From: Adineta ricciae
Lineage: Eukaryota; Rotifera; Eurotatoria; Adinetida; Adinetidae
DNA length: 64,000 nt
Reading direction: 5' to 3'
NCBI GenBank assembly: GCA_905250025.1
Contig: CAJNOJ010000066.1
Coordinates: 372,001 to 436,000, forward strand
Shown here piece after piece: positions 47,023-61,600 of this stretch (position 1 is the first letter of the stretch; the number at the start of each line of letters is the position of its first letter). A program made the position numbers and the translations under genes. The notes beneath the pieces were generated by a model. The model made no database searches. It was not told the origin of the DNA and was given only the letters and a program-made list of their open reading frames with translations.

Positions 47023-49807
47023 TTAGAAGGCAAGAATACGATTATTACCGAAATCGACAACAAGTAAGAGGCCTTCGGATGTCACGCATAACCCACTTGG
47101 TCGATCCATTTGTAAAGGGCCCGAACCTTGTGTACCGAATTTTGTTTTAAAAACACCTTGAGGCGAAAAAACTTGTACACGATAGTTGCGCGAATCAGCA
47201 ACGAATATGTTTCCTTCGGCATCGATGTCTACACCTTGTGGACGAAGAAATTGTCCATTGCCTGAACCTTCACTTCCAAGAAATCGAGCATTTTGAAAAT
47301 CGGACGAAAGAAATAATAATCGATGATTATTGAAGTCCGTAACAATGATATGGCCAGCATGTGTAAAAACGACACCACGCGGCGAGTCGAACTGTTTCCA
47401 AACCGGCCCGTCAAAACCGTACTTTCGTAGATATAATCCATCCTTGGTAAATAATTGTATACGGTGATTGCGAGTATCGGAAATCAAAATTTGTGAAATT
47501 GATGATACGGCGACATCCCATGGATAATTGAATTGACCGGGTTTTGTACCTTTTTCACCAAATTTAAATATGAATTCTCCTGTCGATGCAAAAACTTGAA
47601 CACGATGATTATCTTTGTCTGTGACAATAATTCGATTCAGTTGTTTATCATAAGCAACACCAGCTGGTCGATCGAATTGTCCTGGTCGATTGCCTTGCGC
47701 ACCAAACTTTCGTAGGAATTGTCCATACTTAGTAAAGATTTGTATTCGATTATTTGATCGATCAGCAATGATAATATTCGACTGATTATCACAACAGACA
47801 CCCCATGGTCGACAGAGTTTACCGTCTTGATCACCTTCACCACCAATTTCGAATTCTATCTTCGTGCCAATTGTCAGATAGTTCCGATTTTGTTTGACTT
47901 CAATACGAAATGGATTATCCTTGATGGGAGAATTGTTCACATAAACATTCAAGATATGTATATGATCACTTTGGGCAATATAAGTCAGGAAGTATTGTCC
48001 ATTTTGTCGATCGTAGATTTCGCAGGGAACTGTTTGATTTGTACTTGTATCAATTAAACAACATTGAACGTTGTCACCACCCGTTGTACGTAATTCGCCC
48101 AAATGATTGCGTGCCTGTAGATTTAAGACTGTTAAGCGATTGCGTACGGTATTATAAAGTGAATCACCATATAGTTCACACAATGCAGGATAAGTCGATG
48201 TTATTAATTGTCCGTAGTTCATCATCGATTTGCTAATCGGTGTCGATGGGCTTTGCAATTGAACGAAATCATCTTCGAGTGGTTTGAAATTCGATAGCAT
48301 GACTTGTTTCATTTGAATAACTTCATTCCAAAGACGATTTCGTGTACGTACCAAATCGGTATCGTTGCCGTTCTTTAAGCACTCGTTACAATCGAGAACG
48401 GTTATATGCAACTGTTTGATAACTTGATTGATTTCATTGATCTGTCGTTGTAATGTTTGCGTTTTAATCGTTTGGATTCTATCGACATTTTTCAAAAGAA
48501 AATCTTGTCGTTGGGTGAGAGTATCGAGAAAGTGTTTGATCAGCGTACGAATCTCGTTTTCAATGGTTGAACTCTTCAACGAATGGTTTTCTATGGTTCG
48601 TGTCGATTGTTTTAACGATTCATCTAAATGATACAGTAATGTTTGCAGTTCGATCAGGAATTGTTTCGTTAGTTGTCGAGCATTATCTATTGTATCTTGA
48701 AATGCTGACAAACTGTGCTGTTGAACATGATGAATTTGACATTCATGACAATATGCGTGTGAACATATCTCACAAAAATAAGTTGCTTTGTATGACGGGT
48801 GCTCATGACAAAAAATGGTCGACGGTGATGAGAGAGACGAATTCAGGATAACTGGATTGTCATTAGTCGATGTATTTAATGAAAGTTGAGAGAAAAACGA
48901 ACTGAATAACGAGGGAAAATCATTGGTGGTGGCTGATGTGCGATTCAATGGGAAGTCGAAAGATGTTGGTTGTGGCAAATGACCTAGAACTGACAGAAAT
49001 GGGAACTAAGTTTTACAAACGAATTGGCCGACCTTTTTTCGATGGTGATGATGATGACGGTGGCTGTCCGATCATTGATCGAGTATGATGATTATTTGCG
49101 ATCTGTGAGGATGAAAGTAATTGTTGCTGATGATCTTTAAATCCAAGTATTTTCCGATGGGCTAAAGCGCATTTTTCACACAGAGTTGAATCACAATCCA
49201 GACAAAAAGTGTACGGTAAATTATTGGTAAAACAACACAGTGTTGCTGGCTGTTGTAACATTAACGTACGAGAAAAATCTGTATTACTCTGTGTACTACT
49301 AGCCGGACTATCTCGATCGTTAGTTGAATTATTTCCGTTAAGGAAGAAACGCATGAAATCATTGGTGATATTCGTTGTCGATTCGAAGTCATTTGGGAAA
49401 GCTGTTGGTGTTAACGGCGGAAATGTATGATTCAAATCGGTTGATAAATGAAGAAAGGGATTGTGAGAGGAATTACCGGATAGAAATGGATCGAATGCGC
49501 TTAAGCGACGGTTCGATGATGAAACAGATGAAGATGTTGAAGATGCTGATGATGAAGGTAATGAAGAAAAATGGGATGGGAATATCGATTGAGTTTGCTG
49601 TGAATGATTAAGCAATAGTTGTGACGATGACGACGACGGAAAAAGTGGAAATTGATGTTGTTGATCAATAAATTCTGTCATACAACTAGAACAGAATCTC
49701 GATAGAGGATGATTCGCTGATGAGCCTGAATTCATTGGCATTTCTTTAAGGCATGATGAACATATACCACCGGTATTCGCGTTATTCATATTGCTTGTTT
49801 CATTCAT
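47023..49807 (-). CDS. TRIM71: TRIM71/LIN-41-like B-box, filamin, NHL-repeat protein
   Basis: Two exons meet at 49013-48996 in a continuous frame. Exon 1 (start 49807) has an N-terminal pair of CSSC motifs 20 residues apart, Ser-rich linkers and B-box 1 (CCFTNNLPYTFCLDCDSTLC). Exon 2 has B-box 2 (CHEHPSYKATYFCEIC), a coiled coil, a filamin/ABP280 repeat (LRTTGGDNVQCCLID ... NPFRIEV) and six NHL repeats ending FGNNRILAF. Several NHL stretches (GQFNYPWDVAV, SDTRNHRIQLF, FDSPRGV, VVDFGNNRIL) match TRIM71/LIN-41, an RNA-binding repressor in developmental timing. A full RING is missing: there is no His-containing zinc motif at the N terminus, only the two CxxC pairs. Like Drosophila Brat, it probably lacks ubiquitin-ligase activity and acts through its NHL domain on mRNAs. 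Confidence 0.92.
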
Positions 49808-51800
49808 GATAGCGTTGCTCTCTCAGAAGACGATTGATTTGGTTATTTTCGAAGATATTGAAATCAAATCGAACATATCATGGTGGAGACCTTCTCTGAC
49901 ATACACACTCTCTCTCCCTCTTGCTTGCTTGCTACTTCGCCCCTCCTGTCGAACTTTGAGCCGTTAATGGAACCAAATGTTAATCTAAAACGATAAATAT
50001 GAAGAAGAAAAAAACTTGAGCAGGAAGAACTTCCTAGTAGTTAAACATATGATGCGAATAAAAATCTCCAATTTCAAACATGTAGACGATTGATAAGCAT
50101 TTTATGTCGATCTGAACAGTAGAAAAAATGGGAAGAAGAGAAAGAGAATATGCAATTGAGAAGTTTCACACGAATCAAGTCAAGGTGAATGCGTACATTG
50201 ACAAAGGTTAATGACCACTCTTCACAATAAAACAAAATCTCAGATTTTTTCTACCCAACTGACTCTTAACTAACTAGCAAATGAAAGCATGTGAAGCACG
50301 AAACGACTGGTTTGGAAATGCGTGAAAAGCGATGTTGAATATCACTCGTGATCTTGTCTCTGTTGACTAATCGAGTCATTCAAAAGAAAAAGGAAAAAAA
50401 GAAGGACGCCATTGATGATAACGAGGATGAAAAATAGGGGTATAACAAACAAGCATACAAGCACAACAGAAAAAGAGTGATCCTAAAATTCCAGAAAAGA
50501 AACGAGAGACTTTTTTCTTCTTGCGCATCTAGGTTTTTTCTTCTATCAATGAATAAATGAAGTTTGGTGTCTGCTTCTCCTTTTTTTTTCTTTTTCTCCT
50601 TTTTTTCCTATCGACAAAACGCATGTGTGCAAGTCCGATGATTTGTTCTCTACGAACGGCAAGTAGTTTCTTTTTCTCTCTTGCCTGTTCTGTATGTATA
50701 TTTGTGGAGAAAAGAAGAATCGCGTGTTCTCTTACATAAGACATATTATATATTCTCCGTTGTTCCTTCTTCTTCATCACAATGCGGTACCATCAACGTA
50801 TGAGTTGTACTCGTTTTCTTCTCGTTTGGCCTTGAACAACAACCAATACAATGTAAATGAGAAAGAAACAGCTCGCTGTTGATCTCCTCATTTTTTGACA
50901 GTGTCGAAGGATAGAGGCGAAGAAGAGGAGAAAAATCCGATAAAGAAGAAATAAAAGAAAAGAACATGTTTGTTCTCAATGTCTTGAAACATGTGGGAAG
51001 AGAGAGAGAGAGAGAAAGATGAGGGTGTGTTCGTATTAATGTAAAGTAGACAAAAGATGAACAAAAAAAAAAAGAGTAGAAGAGAGCAAAGCGCAAATGA
51101 CCTTGACTGGTACGTCTCTTGCGTTCGCTCTCTTTCACACTCTTTATGTAAAACCCAGTTGATTGTCAAATAATATTAGCAATAATAATAAAGTGGTGGC
51201 AGAGGAAAAAATGAATTGGATAAACCCGCCGGGTCCAGTTGACCTCAATATTCTCCTATCATTGTATCATAAGAAGAAGGCGAAGTCTGTTTACATTATC
51301 AAAGATACCACGACAATGATTGATATGATGTTCTTAGTTCATGTAAATCTTTCTTGCTTGTTCATTCTATGAATGATAAACAAAAAATGGATATAACCAA
51401 AGGATGTATATTGTACTGTTCATTGAGAAATAGATAATCAACAGTATTCGGTTCGTTTGATATGAGGCGAAGATTTATTTTGTGTCAAATTTTATTTCAA
51501 GTTTTGTCATAAATAAGTATCAAATGAATAATGTTACAGAAGAAAGAAAAACCTTGAAACTTCGATCATTTTTTGTCATTAGAATGAAATTCTTAGACAT
51601 CACGAAATTTCAACAACGTAGACGATAATCATGAAAAGAGAATTACAGAAAAACTTTCAATCATAAATACAAGCATATGGGTCAATCTTGTTATGTTAAG
51701 TTTAGTAGCATTTGTAAATTGTTATCTAGCACGATAAATTACATATGATAACATGACTGGCAAAGAGACATTTTAGAATGTTGAATATCAGTTGAAGGAA
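49808..51800. other. intergenic, low complexity
   Basis: About 2 kb between the TRIM71-like start and the SOAT stop (both minus). It contains overlapping pyrimidine/purine-rich open frames on both strands at 50529-51169 that mirror each other and lack domains. A minus-strand AATAAA at about 51475 could serve SOAT. Confidence 0.55.
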
Positions 51801-54310
51801 TTATAAATCATTTTGACGATGAAGAACAAGGTTGGGTACATTGTTCGTGAGCGGAATTTTGGTGTCACCACCATCGTGACAGAAAAATGAGCGTGGAACG
51901 AAATAATCCAATGGGCCATTCTAAAAATGAGATCATTCGTGTGTTTAATATGCATAGTTTTCAATTATTTACCACATATCGAGGGCAATTCAGTCGTGCA
52001 TACCATTCGATGGAGTATAGACACATTTGCATTCCAAGTCCCACAAATAATGACGCCCATATGAAAACGTTAAATGCATTATTTTGAGTGCGTTGTGGTA
52101 ATATCAACATCGAAATAACTATTTCAAAATGAGAATAGAAGTCAAGTTTACTTTCGACATGTCAAACCCAACAGATACTTACATCCGAGCACGGCAAATT
52201 GAATAAATAGAATAGGATAGAAGTAACCAAATGCTAACGAGATGATGTACTCATGAACACATGCACTAAGGAAAATGACAGCATACATGGAAACCAAGCG
52301 ATATTTTACACCGAGTAACTAGAAACGGCAATGAATGAAAAGAGTGAATTGAATAGCGAGATTCTGTACCTTGTGGCAATCACGATAAACATAAGTATAA
52401 AGCCAATCATGAACAACCTATGGACGACATAAGAGGGAGGCTTGTCGTTGAGGAATGCACAAAGTTGAACTTACAATATTCCATGTTCGATAATAGCTAC
52501 TCCACGATGTCGCAGTCCACCAATCCTAAACCCGTCGAACAATGTACGAATGTGAAAGGAGACACGATCAAAAACATACGCTATAGAATTGTCGATCTGC
52601 AAAACGAAGCATTTCAGCAAATGCGTTGAGCCAACAATGTAGGAAACCATAGAATGCTAAAAAAGGACATGCAGATTATCTTCATATTCGAGTTGCAACA
52701 ATTTACCACAGAACAAGAATAGAGCTCCGGGTAGAGTGCAATTCAGAATTGAAAGAACGAATATTTTGAGCGTGACATGTTCCGAATTAAAATGTCGAAA
52801 AACTGGCAAGCAAAAGCGATAAAATAAATAGTAGCCAAACAGTGACGTTGTCGCGAACTGTGCTAATTGTGATATCACATATGTCCATCGAATGGACGAT
52901 GTTCGTGGGTACGAATCACGGTAAATAAGTGTCGGAGCGAATAGAAAATAGAGAAATTTTGAAAATTCTGGACATGGTGTGTGAGGTATAGAGAATGCTT
53001 TCTGGTCATTCGATGCATCATTGAATTTGTCTTTGCTTAAATCTTCGATTTTGACTACGAAAAAGAAAATCGAATGAGAATATGGAATAAAATAATCATT
53101 TACTTTCTTCGGAATAAATCTGACCATAGAGTATTGCACGCGGCGTATTTTCTCGTACAAATGCATGAGTTTTCATAAGGAATCGAACCTAGTCCATGTA
53201 TACAAGAAACTTCGAACAAATCGCCGTCACTTCAATCTAGCTACCTGCTCTGCGAGAATGATAATTCGCGTGACGATGGGATAGTTTTCTGCGAGTATAT
53301 GTTGTACTGGAATATATAAGAATAATCCGACATAACAGCAATACGCAACAAACCAAATCCAATCGAAGATGACTGAAACAGAAGCGTAATTTTCTGTCGG
53401 AATAAATTTAAGCTCCTTACGTAGTGTCGTTGAGTTAGTCTTGAGTTTTTCTGTGTCGGTTGAATCAAATGAATGTACAGGAATGAAACTGAGACGTTTA
53501 TGCGCCCAAAAGTGAAAGCAATAATAAACAATTGCACAGGTAGCCATAAACATACATAACCAAACACGTACACATTGTGATAAATTCGAAAAATTCCATT
53601 GAATAAGGTCAAACACAAAGAAGTCTACTCTAAATTACAAAGAATTTCATTTCTTTATTTGACAAATTTCTTCTAGTATGTCTACGTACGTGCCCTTTTC
53701 GAATATGTCCGTCAAAGCTACTTGAAAAACAAGTAGAACAAGAATAGATATAAAGATTTGTCGAATGGATTTTATATGTGACACTTCAAGTAATTCAGTC
53801 ATTATTGACGAACGCATGCGAAATACTTTTGTTGGAAATGCTGATGATGATCTTGAAGAGAAAAAAAACAATTTCAAATAACGAAAGATCTGCCTTATTA
53901 AACGTACCTTTTGATATCAACACTTTGCTTTGATGCGATGGTTTGAGCTGATAGTTGATTATCAATTTTATTGATCGATGATAGATCACTATTGGACATA
54001 ACTGGTCGTTCGATGATTTCATCAATCGATGGCATATTTGCTGCTTGTTTCATTTCGGAAGAAAATTCTTCGAAACGATTAGTTATATAATTCAGCAACT
54101 CCGATCGGAGACGCTAAAGCGAAAAGATATAGATGAAAATGAAGAATTTCATCGAATTCAAAGGTTTTACTTCAGTTGAATTATGAATTCGAACTGTTCG
54201 ATCGACACGGTTAAACTCAGCACTTGCTGATCGTTCTATAATCACAAAAAAAGATCCTTTTTACAATGAAAATCGCCTGTATGAAACGCACCATGACCAC
54301 GTCTATGCAT
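51801..54310 (-). CDS. SOAT1: sterol O-acyltransferase (ACAT/SOAT, MBOAT family)
   Basis: Multi-pass ER enzyme that esterifies cholesterol with fatty acyl-CoA. Exons on the minus strand give, in order, the cytosolic N terminus ([17 protein letters not shown]), [25 protein letters not shown], several TM helices, [34 protein letters not shown], the acyl-CoA motif FYSDWWT split by a 54-nt intron (family consensus FYxDWWN), [14 protein letters not shown], and the catalytic His region [17 protein letters not shown] (His at 52253-52255). It ends with [15 protein letters not shown] and a short tail at TAA 51801. Start taken at the ATG at 54310 (MHRRGHERSAS). The exon begins at an acceptor a little upstream, so a 5' UTR exon or another coding exon probably lies to the right. 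The last residue of the FYxDWWN motif is Thr here. Confidence 0.9.
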
Positions 54311-55905
54311 CGACAATGATTTTGATTGGAATGATATCTAAAAGAACAACAGCGAAAGATTTTTTAGTGCTCAATGAGAGTATGCTAGTTGCTTTAAAGA
54401 TACCAAACTAGATAAACGCAGGTGTAAATACACTTTTTCATGTTATCTAACGATAAGCAAATAAGCGACGCACAGTGGAAAAAAAAACAACTAACTTGAC
54501 TCGGGTGATAATTGCACCATAGAATTTTTCTATGTACTCATATCAGCCAAAACGATCATCTTAATTGCTTACAGACTAGATCTCTCACTGAAACAAAAAA
54601 CCTATTATGACTGGAGAGCAAAAGCAAGCTCACATGTTCATAATTATATTCGATTTTGACGACCGACATTTGCAACGAAACAGAAGGAGTTTTTGACTCA
54701 TTCAATGAGTAATAACATGAAAAAAATATCGTTCGCATTCAACTTATTTCTTCCAATTAATCAATCGAACTACATGAGTAAAACATATAGTAATATAAAA
54801 AAGAAGCATGACATAATTGTTTTGACGAGAACAGGACACTTTCTTACTAAGGACATATACTTCTCAACGAAAAAATGATCGGTTATGAAAGTAAAGAACT
54901 ATATATGTACCCCCGCACGAATACACTTGTTGATTTTGATATAGAACCAATAAAAAGTTTTATGTACTTGCTTTCGCTTGTATTCTTATTTAACTAAATA
55001 TACGCTTACGCTTTATTCTTTTTCCCTCGGTCTCTCTTTCTTGCATTCGATCTTCGATATACAGATAACTTTGATGATTGAATTGGAGGAAACCAGTGTG
55101 AGGTATAATTATAATTCTACTTTCAATCAATGTTACTTCGTTCGTTCAGTTTTTGATGACATGGATATTATGAATCATAATTAATACTATTGGATTAGAG
55201 TTTCAAACCAATTGAAAACGTATGTCATCCGCTAAAATGCTGACTGCGAGATAAGACCTCAAAAAATGATTTATTGACGAGATTATATATTGAAGCTTTT
55301 CATGGTAGTAAACAATTTTCAGAAATAAACATTTAAGAAACACAATACTGTATATGAGTGACCTCTAGGCAAGCTGAAAATTGTATATTCGGTTGGATCT
55401 TTTGTAAAAAATAATCGAATTTTTATCGAATATCGATTTGTGTGTTAATTGTGTGATTTGAATTTCTCTTCGATTCATTATGTTAATCGAGCTGATCCTC
55501 CCATTTGACGCTTTACTGACCGTCGTGATGTCTTCCTCTTCTTCATCGCCATATTTATTTTTCTTTCTAACTAACCCCCTGGAATTGACCAAACTTATAT
55601 TCATCACATTCTTTCTATTCTAGAAACGTCTATCTTAATGTTTCACATGTTAGTCGAACTAAACAAGTGAACATAAATCTAAAATCCCTAGACGACCAAC
55701 GACATTTGTTTTCCTTTTCTTCTCATTCTTCTTCTTCTTTTCTGTTTTGGTTTACACCCAATGTGACTATAGTTGGCCAGTGTATATCTGTTTATAGTTA
55801 TTATCTGATTGAATTCGTTACATAAAGAGAAGAAGAAAGAGAAAAAAAAACCCATTTCATATTATTCTTCACTTTTCGTCCTCCATAGTCGAAGAAACTA
55901 TCAAA
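54311..55905. other. divergent intergenic region between SOAT and LSM14
   Basis: Holds upstream sequence of two divergent genes and probably a noncoding first exon of SOAT. AT-rich; the open frames here have no domains. Nothing else recognised. Confidence 0.55.
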
Positions 55906-57728
55906 ATGAGCTTAACAAACAGTTCTTCTTTAAAAAAACCATCAACATCCGGAGCAACTGATTCACCCTACCTTGGCTCAAAGATTAGCCTTGTTTCGAA
56001 AGCTAAAATTCGGTATGAAGGTATTCTATATACAATCGATGCTAATGAATCAACGGTAGCACTTTCTAAAGGTAAATTCATTCGATACTAATTCCGAATT
56101 GATTAGTACATGTCATTGATGGGCTATTTTTAGTGCGTTCTTTTGGTACGGAAGATCGTCCAACGGATCGACCTGTGCCTGCACGTGATGAGATCTTTGA
56201 ATATATTATTTTCCGCGGCGCCGATATTGAAGATTTACAAGTTCGCGAACCTCCGCAAACTGCGCTCACTCAAGATCCAGCTATTGTCGAAGTAAAATAT
56301 CTTGTCCAGAAATGATTCATCGGCATGCCTTCGTTCGATTTCTATTTTAGTCATCTATGTATCCTTCGAATGCTCGTTCTTCAACAGTGGCAACAAATAA
56401 TGCAAGTGGAGGTAGTCAAGCACGTGTATCATCGACTCAAGGCCCGACATCATCATCATCACCAACTGTTCAACAAGGTTTCAATAAAGGATTAAAATCC
56501 TCTTCAAACACAGATCCATTACGTCAGTTAAATTTCAATCAACAGCAATCAACAAGACCATTCAGTCAACAATCAACATCAGCACAGCTCGATGGACAAG
56601 ATTATTCCTATGGAAACAATCAACGACGTGGTCGTCAACAACAAGATTATTATAATGATTTCAGTAACAATAATACAAATAATAATCGTCGAGGAAATCA
56701 AAGACATGACTATGCTGAATGGCCCCGTACAAATAACTCTGGTTGGGAAAATAGCAACTATCGTCAGCAACAGAACCAACGATATCCTCGACAACAGCAA
56801 AACTATGAGGGCAATCGTTTCTACCCCTCAAAACGTAAGTTTTCTCACATCGAATTCGAATTACTAATATTCTTTCGTTTTCTTCATGATGACAAAACAG
56901 GCACGAATAACAACCAACAAGGCTATAATAATTACTACGGATATCGTGAACGACGCAATTCGACAGGTGGTATAACAGGTAACCAACAAAACCAACAACG
57001 AAATAGCCGTCAACACACAGATTCTACACATGGTAATAGTAACAATCGTTCAACTTTGAAATTTATCGGTGACTTTGATTTCGAAAAATCCAATGCGGAA
57101 TTTGATAAGAATGCTATTGAAGATGAACTTAAAAAGAGTTTATCCATTAAGACCAACAAAGATAAAACTAACGAAACATCGACAACGGACAAGGAAAAAG
57201 ACAAAGAAGAAGAACACGATCAAGAACAGCAGCAACAACAACAACAACAACAACAACAACAACTACCGGATCAACCAGCAGATTCTTCAAAAACTCAACT
57301 AGATGAACAACAGGAGCCAAATCCGGATGGTTTCTATGATAAACAAAAAAGCTTCTTTGACCGAATCTCATGTGAAACAACCGAAAAGGAAAAAACGTAC
57401 GTTTCACATTTTTACCTGTTGCCATTTTACGACGTTTCCTTCTAGAAACTCACGTCGTAATTGGAATGAAGAACGTCGAATCAATGCCGAAACATTCGGC
57501 CTAAAATATCGTCCTGTCCAGCAATCCAATCAACGCAATGGTTACGCTGGTTATTACAACAACAGCAACAACAACAACCGGCGAAACAACAACGGTCAAC
57601 AATCCTATTATGGTAATGGTGCACGTTATCAACGTGGCGGTGGTGGAGGAAACTATGGCGATGGCCAACAACGTCCACGAAACACGACATATTATAATAA
57701 CACAAACAAACGCATGCAAGCCTATTAG
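55906..57728 (+). CDS. LSM14: LSM14 (RAP55/Scd6/Trailer hitch) RNP-granule protein
   Basis: Five exons (55906-56071, 56134-56291, 56351-56834, 56901-57396, 57446-57728) give 528 residues in one frame. An N-terminal LSm14 domain ([20 protein letters not shown] ... VRSFGTEDR ... [14 protein letters not shown] ... QDPAIVESSMYP) is followed by Gln/Asn/Arg-rich disordered sequence. Next come the DFDF box ([18 protein letters not shown]) and a polyglutamine run (57226-57262). The FFD box ([14 protein letters not shown]) and TFG box ([19 protein letters not shown]) follow, with a terminal Arg-Gly-rich tail. These are the full set for LSM14 proteins, which bind DDX6-type helicases and 4E-T/EDC4 partners and repress mRNA in P-bodies. 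Start ATG 55906 is the first in frame. The Q/N content is high even for the family. Confidence 0.95.
57226..57262 (+). repeat. CAA/CAG tract encoding polyglutamine in LSM14
   Basis: Uninterrupted glutamine codons between the DFDF and FFD boxes; mostly CAA, a few CAG. Confidence 0.9.
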
Positions 57729-58936
57729 AAATATCGAAGAAAACAACAAGACCAGTCGAATTACGATTCTATTTGTGTATTTTTCGAACGAGTGAACAAC
57801 AGTCATTTGGTTTAACCTATTCATTATCATTTTTTCTTTCTTTGTCTTTCGTTTGTTCGTCTAAGCCGCCATTTCTTCTATCTACTCTCTGAACATTTTA
57901 CTTTCTCTTTTTGTTTGCTGATTTTGACTGTCGTTCTCATGCTGGTTTTTATTTAACTTTGTCTCCTAACAAATCACTAGACGTTTGATCAGAAGAAAGA
58001 ACAACAACTGAAAACAAACTACTAAAATTCTCTACCGCTATATACCTAAACAAAATAACACACTTCTATATATATATATATCCATAAGCACGATTTAAAT
58101 ATGTAGATTTTTATTTGTACGAAACAGAACTGAAATGTTGTTTTTTTCCTTATAAACAAATAAAAAATGATTTCCATCGTTCATGTAAGCAGCAACGGAT
58201 CAATCACAGCTTCTTTCGCGTTCACAATCCTCAGAAGTTTCTCGTATTTCCGCACTCCGCTATGAAACCTTGGTCTCCAACCAACAACATCTGTCAATTA
58301 ATTAGTTTCGGAATATTTTCATCGTTAAATGATTGCGTCAAAACAGAAAACATTTCATCTCTTATCACCAATACCTTCAATAGAATTAGCATTGAATCAC
58401 TAACAAACAAGCCGCTCTTAAGCTGTTAATTATCTCTCTCATAGATACACTTCGCTGTTTATTCGTTAATAAACGTTACATTTCTTGTAACATACCAACA
58501 ATTCACACATCTATGAAAATACCCACTAGGTACCTATCAGCAAGATTTCTGACTTGTCATCTAAATGATATGAAATCCTCACTCTATTAAACGCACATTT
58601 CTACTCTTTATGATTATGATTTTGTTGTCACAAAGAAGAAGAAGAAGAAGAAGTAAAGTTGATGATTGATCTTTAATTTCTCACAATTTAATGCGGTATC
58701 CTTGAAATGCGAATGATCCGCTCGTGAAAATAGAGATGGTGTGAATATGAAAACAAACAGACAGTCAATCAATTTTTCAAAGCAGATTAATTCTTTTTCT
58801 CCATCCAATCACGACACTTCTCCAATGAGAAGAAAAGCAACAATGCTCTCTCTTCTCTTCTCTTCTCCTCTCTTCTTTATATAAACTATAAGCTTCATCT
58901 AAACATTTCTATTTCATTTTGATCGACGGTATCATC
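57729..58936. other. intergenic between LSM14 and the Gbx-like gene
   Basis: About 1.2 kb on which both flanking genes read rightward. The left portion is probably LSM14 3' UTR (AATAAA near 58155) and the right portion the promoter of the homeobox gene. It includes a CTCTTCTCTT repeat block near 58848-58875. The 58115-58429 open frame has no domain and is not called. Confidence 0.55.
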
Positions 58937-59455
<519 letters not shown>

Positions 59456-61600
59456 TGGAATTCATCTTTTTTTGTACACAATAAATCTTTAAATTATCGA
59501 AATCTTCGTCTTAAGGATCGATCGATGATCAAAGATAGTTTATCTGATCGAATTGATGTAATAGGAAGACAGTTAATGAGGATGGGTGTGCTTGAAGCGA
59601 AATGAAAAATGATCAATTACAGTGCACAAGATTAATGACGCGAAAAATTTTTAATTATCATTCAGTGACAAGACGATATTGCATTCCTCAGGTGAATCTG
59701 TTCATTGTATTCAAGATAAATGTGATAATTTATCTTAGTCGTTCGTTTCGAAAGATATCCGATCGCTTGCTTTGATCCGTCGCGATTAATTCTTATGCAA
59801 TGTAATTTTCTTTTGTCTGTTAAATTGTGAACATGTGCAATTGACTTGTGACGATCAGAGAAAGAGAAGGAAAGAGATCAACGATTTTCATGGGGAAATG
59901 AAATGATTGTCTGGAGTATCGTGCAATTCCCATAAGCAATTATCTCGTGATGCTTTTCGTCAACATAGTTTTGATTTCAAATAAACGTTTGAACATCAAT
60001 CGTTCGAACGAAAAGGAAAAGTCTTCTCGTGTTTTGTTTTTCAACACTTTGATCGTCAATTTGAATAACATTGAAAAAGAAAACAAATGCTGGTAATTAC
60101 TTCTCAAAAAGTACTCTGTTAGCTAATTAGAAGCATCTCTGACAGGCCACTTATCACTTTTATGTTATAGACGCATGTTTTGATGATAAATTGACTTCAG
60201 TACTTCATTGCCGAGCTTATTTCTAATGACTAGTCATTATCGAGTAGGTGACAATGAATAACTACTATCGTTGATGATGACTGTTCGTTTCGTTTTTGTT
60301 CTAATCGAGTGTGATTTACTATTTGGATTGACGCGCTCGAGCAATGCGTCATTGAAGATGAATATATTATCGGCACATCGATGAACTTTTTATGTTGTCA
60401 GATGTCTGCAAGAATCATTAGAGAAAATAATCGGAAAAAGAGGTGGATCTATCTGATTCAGCGGCGGTATCAATCAGATACGAATCGTTGATCTTCGTGA
60501 AATTTTACTTTGAATTATTTGCGCTTCTGTGAAGAGTAAAAAAGATGTCCGTTTGTTTTACTTGGCAAAAAATGACTTATTATATGTGTATTTTTCTCTG
60601 TATGCAAATAAAATCATAAAATCTAACAGAGAGATCATCGATAGTTAGTTCGAATTTTTTCGTGGATATAAAATTGAAAATAGGAGAAGAAAGAAGAAGA
60701 AGACCAAAGACGTTCAAACAAGAGCAGAAAGAAAGTATCAATCAAGTTAAGTAGCAACAGTAACAATAAGCAAGAAACAAACTGTTCGTCTCTGCAGGAT
60801 GGATCAAGATGGAGGAAATAGAAAAAGAAACGGAGACAAATTGAAAACAAAACTCTGTACAAAGAAAGGAGAGAAAACAGCACCGTTCTATGTATATACT
60901 CATTAAACGTTGGGTTTTTTTTCGAAGAATATACATAGGACGTATCACACAACAGAAGAAATATTTGGATTTCAAGAAGATTGTCTATTTTCAGTTGTTC
61001 TTCTTATGTTGAGCAAAAAACAGTCGGAACCACAGTGTTCTCGTGTATGAATGTGGAATGTTCGTTCATCTATCAGTTGGAACAGGAAATCGAAGGAAAA
61101 AACAGAAATAGATTGATTGCATAGAATTGAGTAAGGACGGTAATGATATTTAAACAGCACTTGATCTTACACCTAAAGAGAAACAAAGGAAATCGAATGG
61201 GATGATGTTCGGTTACAAAAATTTTTGCGTTAGTTTTCAACATGCGAGAAAAGAAAAAATGAAAACGAAAGAGAAAGTAAAGTCCAGTTCAAGACATGAA
61301 TAGAAGATGATAGTTTCAGACCTCATCAATTTGCCATATATAAGTGGGAATTATGATAAAGCTTGCTGAAAAAAGCAAAATAGATTAAAAATTTGATAAT
61401 TATCGGTGGAGAAAAAAGCCGCTGTGCTCTTTAGCGTATCTCAAATGACACGTGTGCGAGTCAAATTTTCAGTGTGAAATGATATTTCTTTGTGCTATTT
61501 GAATTCTATGAAAATCAGAATATGTTCGCACACAATGTCATTCTTTGTATAGTTTGGCTGCATTGTGTTATGTGCTGTAGCGTTAAAAAAGGATTTTTTT
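59456..61600. other. intergenic, gene-poor
   Basis: About 2.1 kb between converging genes. It contains AT-rich sequence and Cys/Phe/Leu-rich open frames at 60635-60975 (minus), which are read through a purine-rich tract and have no domain. Nothing else recognised. Confidence 0.55.

Noticed and set aside
50529..51169. Several 60-130 codon frames on both strands
   Set aside because: Arise from pyrimidine-rich low-complexity sequence (Phe/Ser-rich on one strand, Lys/Arg/Glu-rich on the other).
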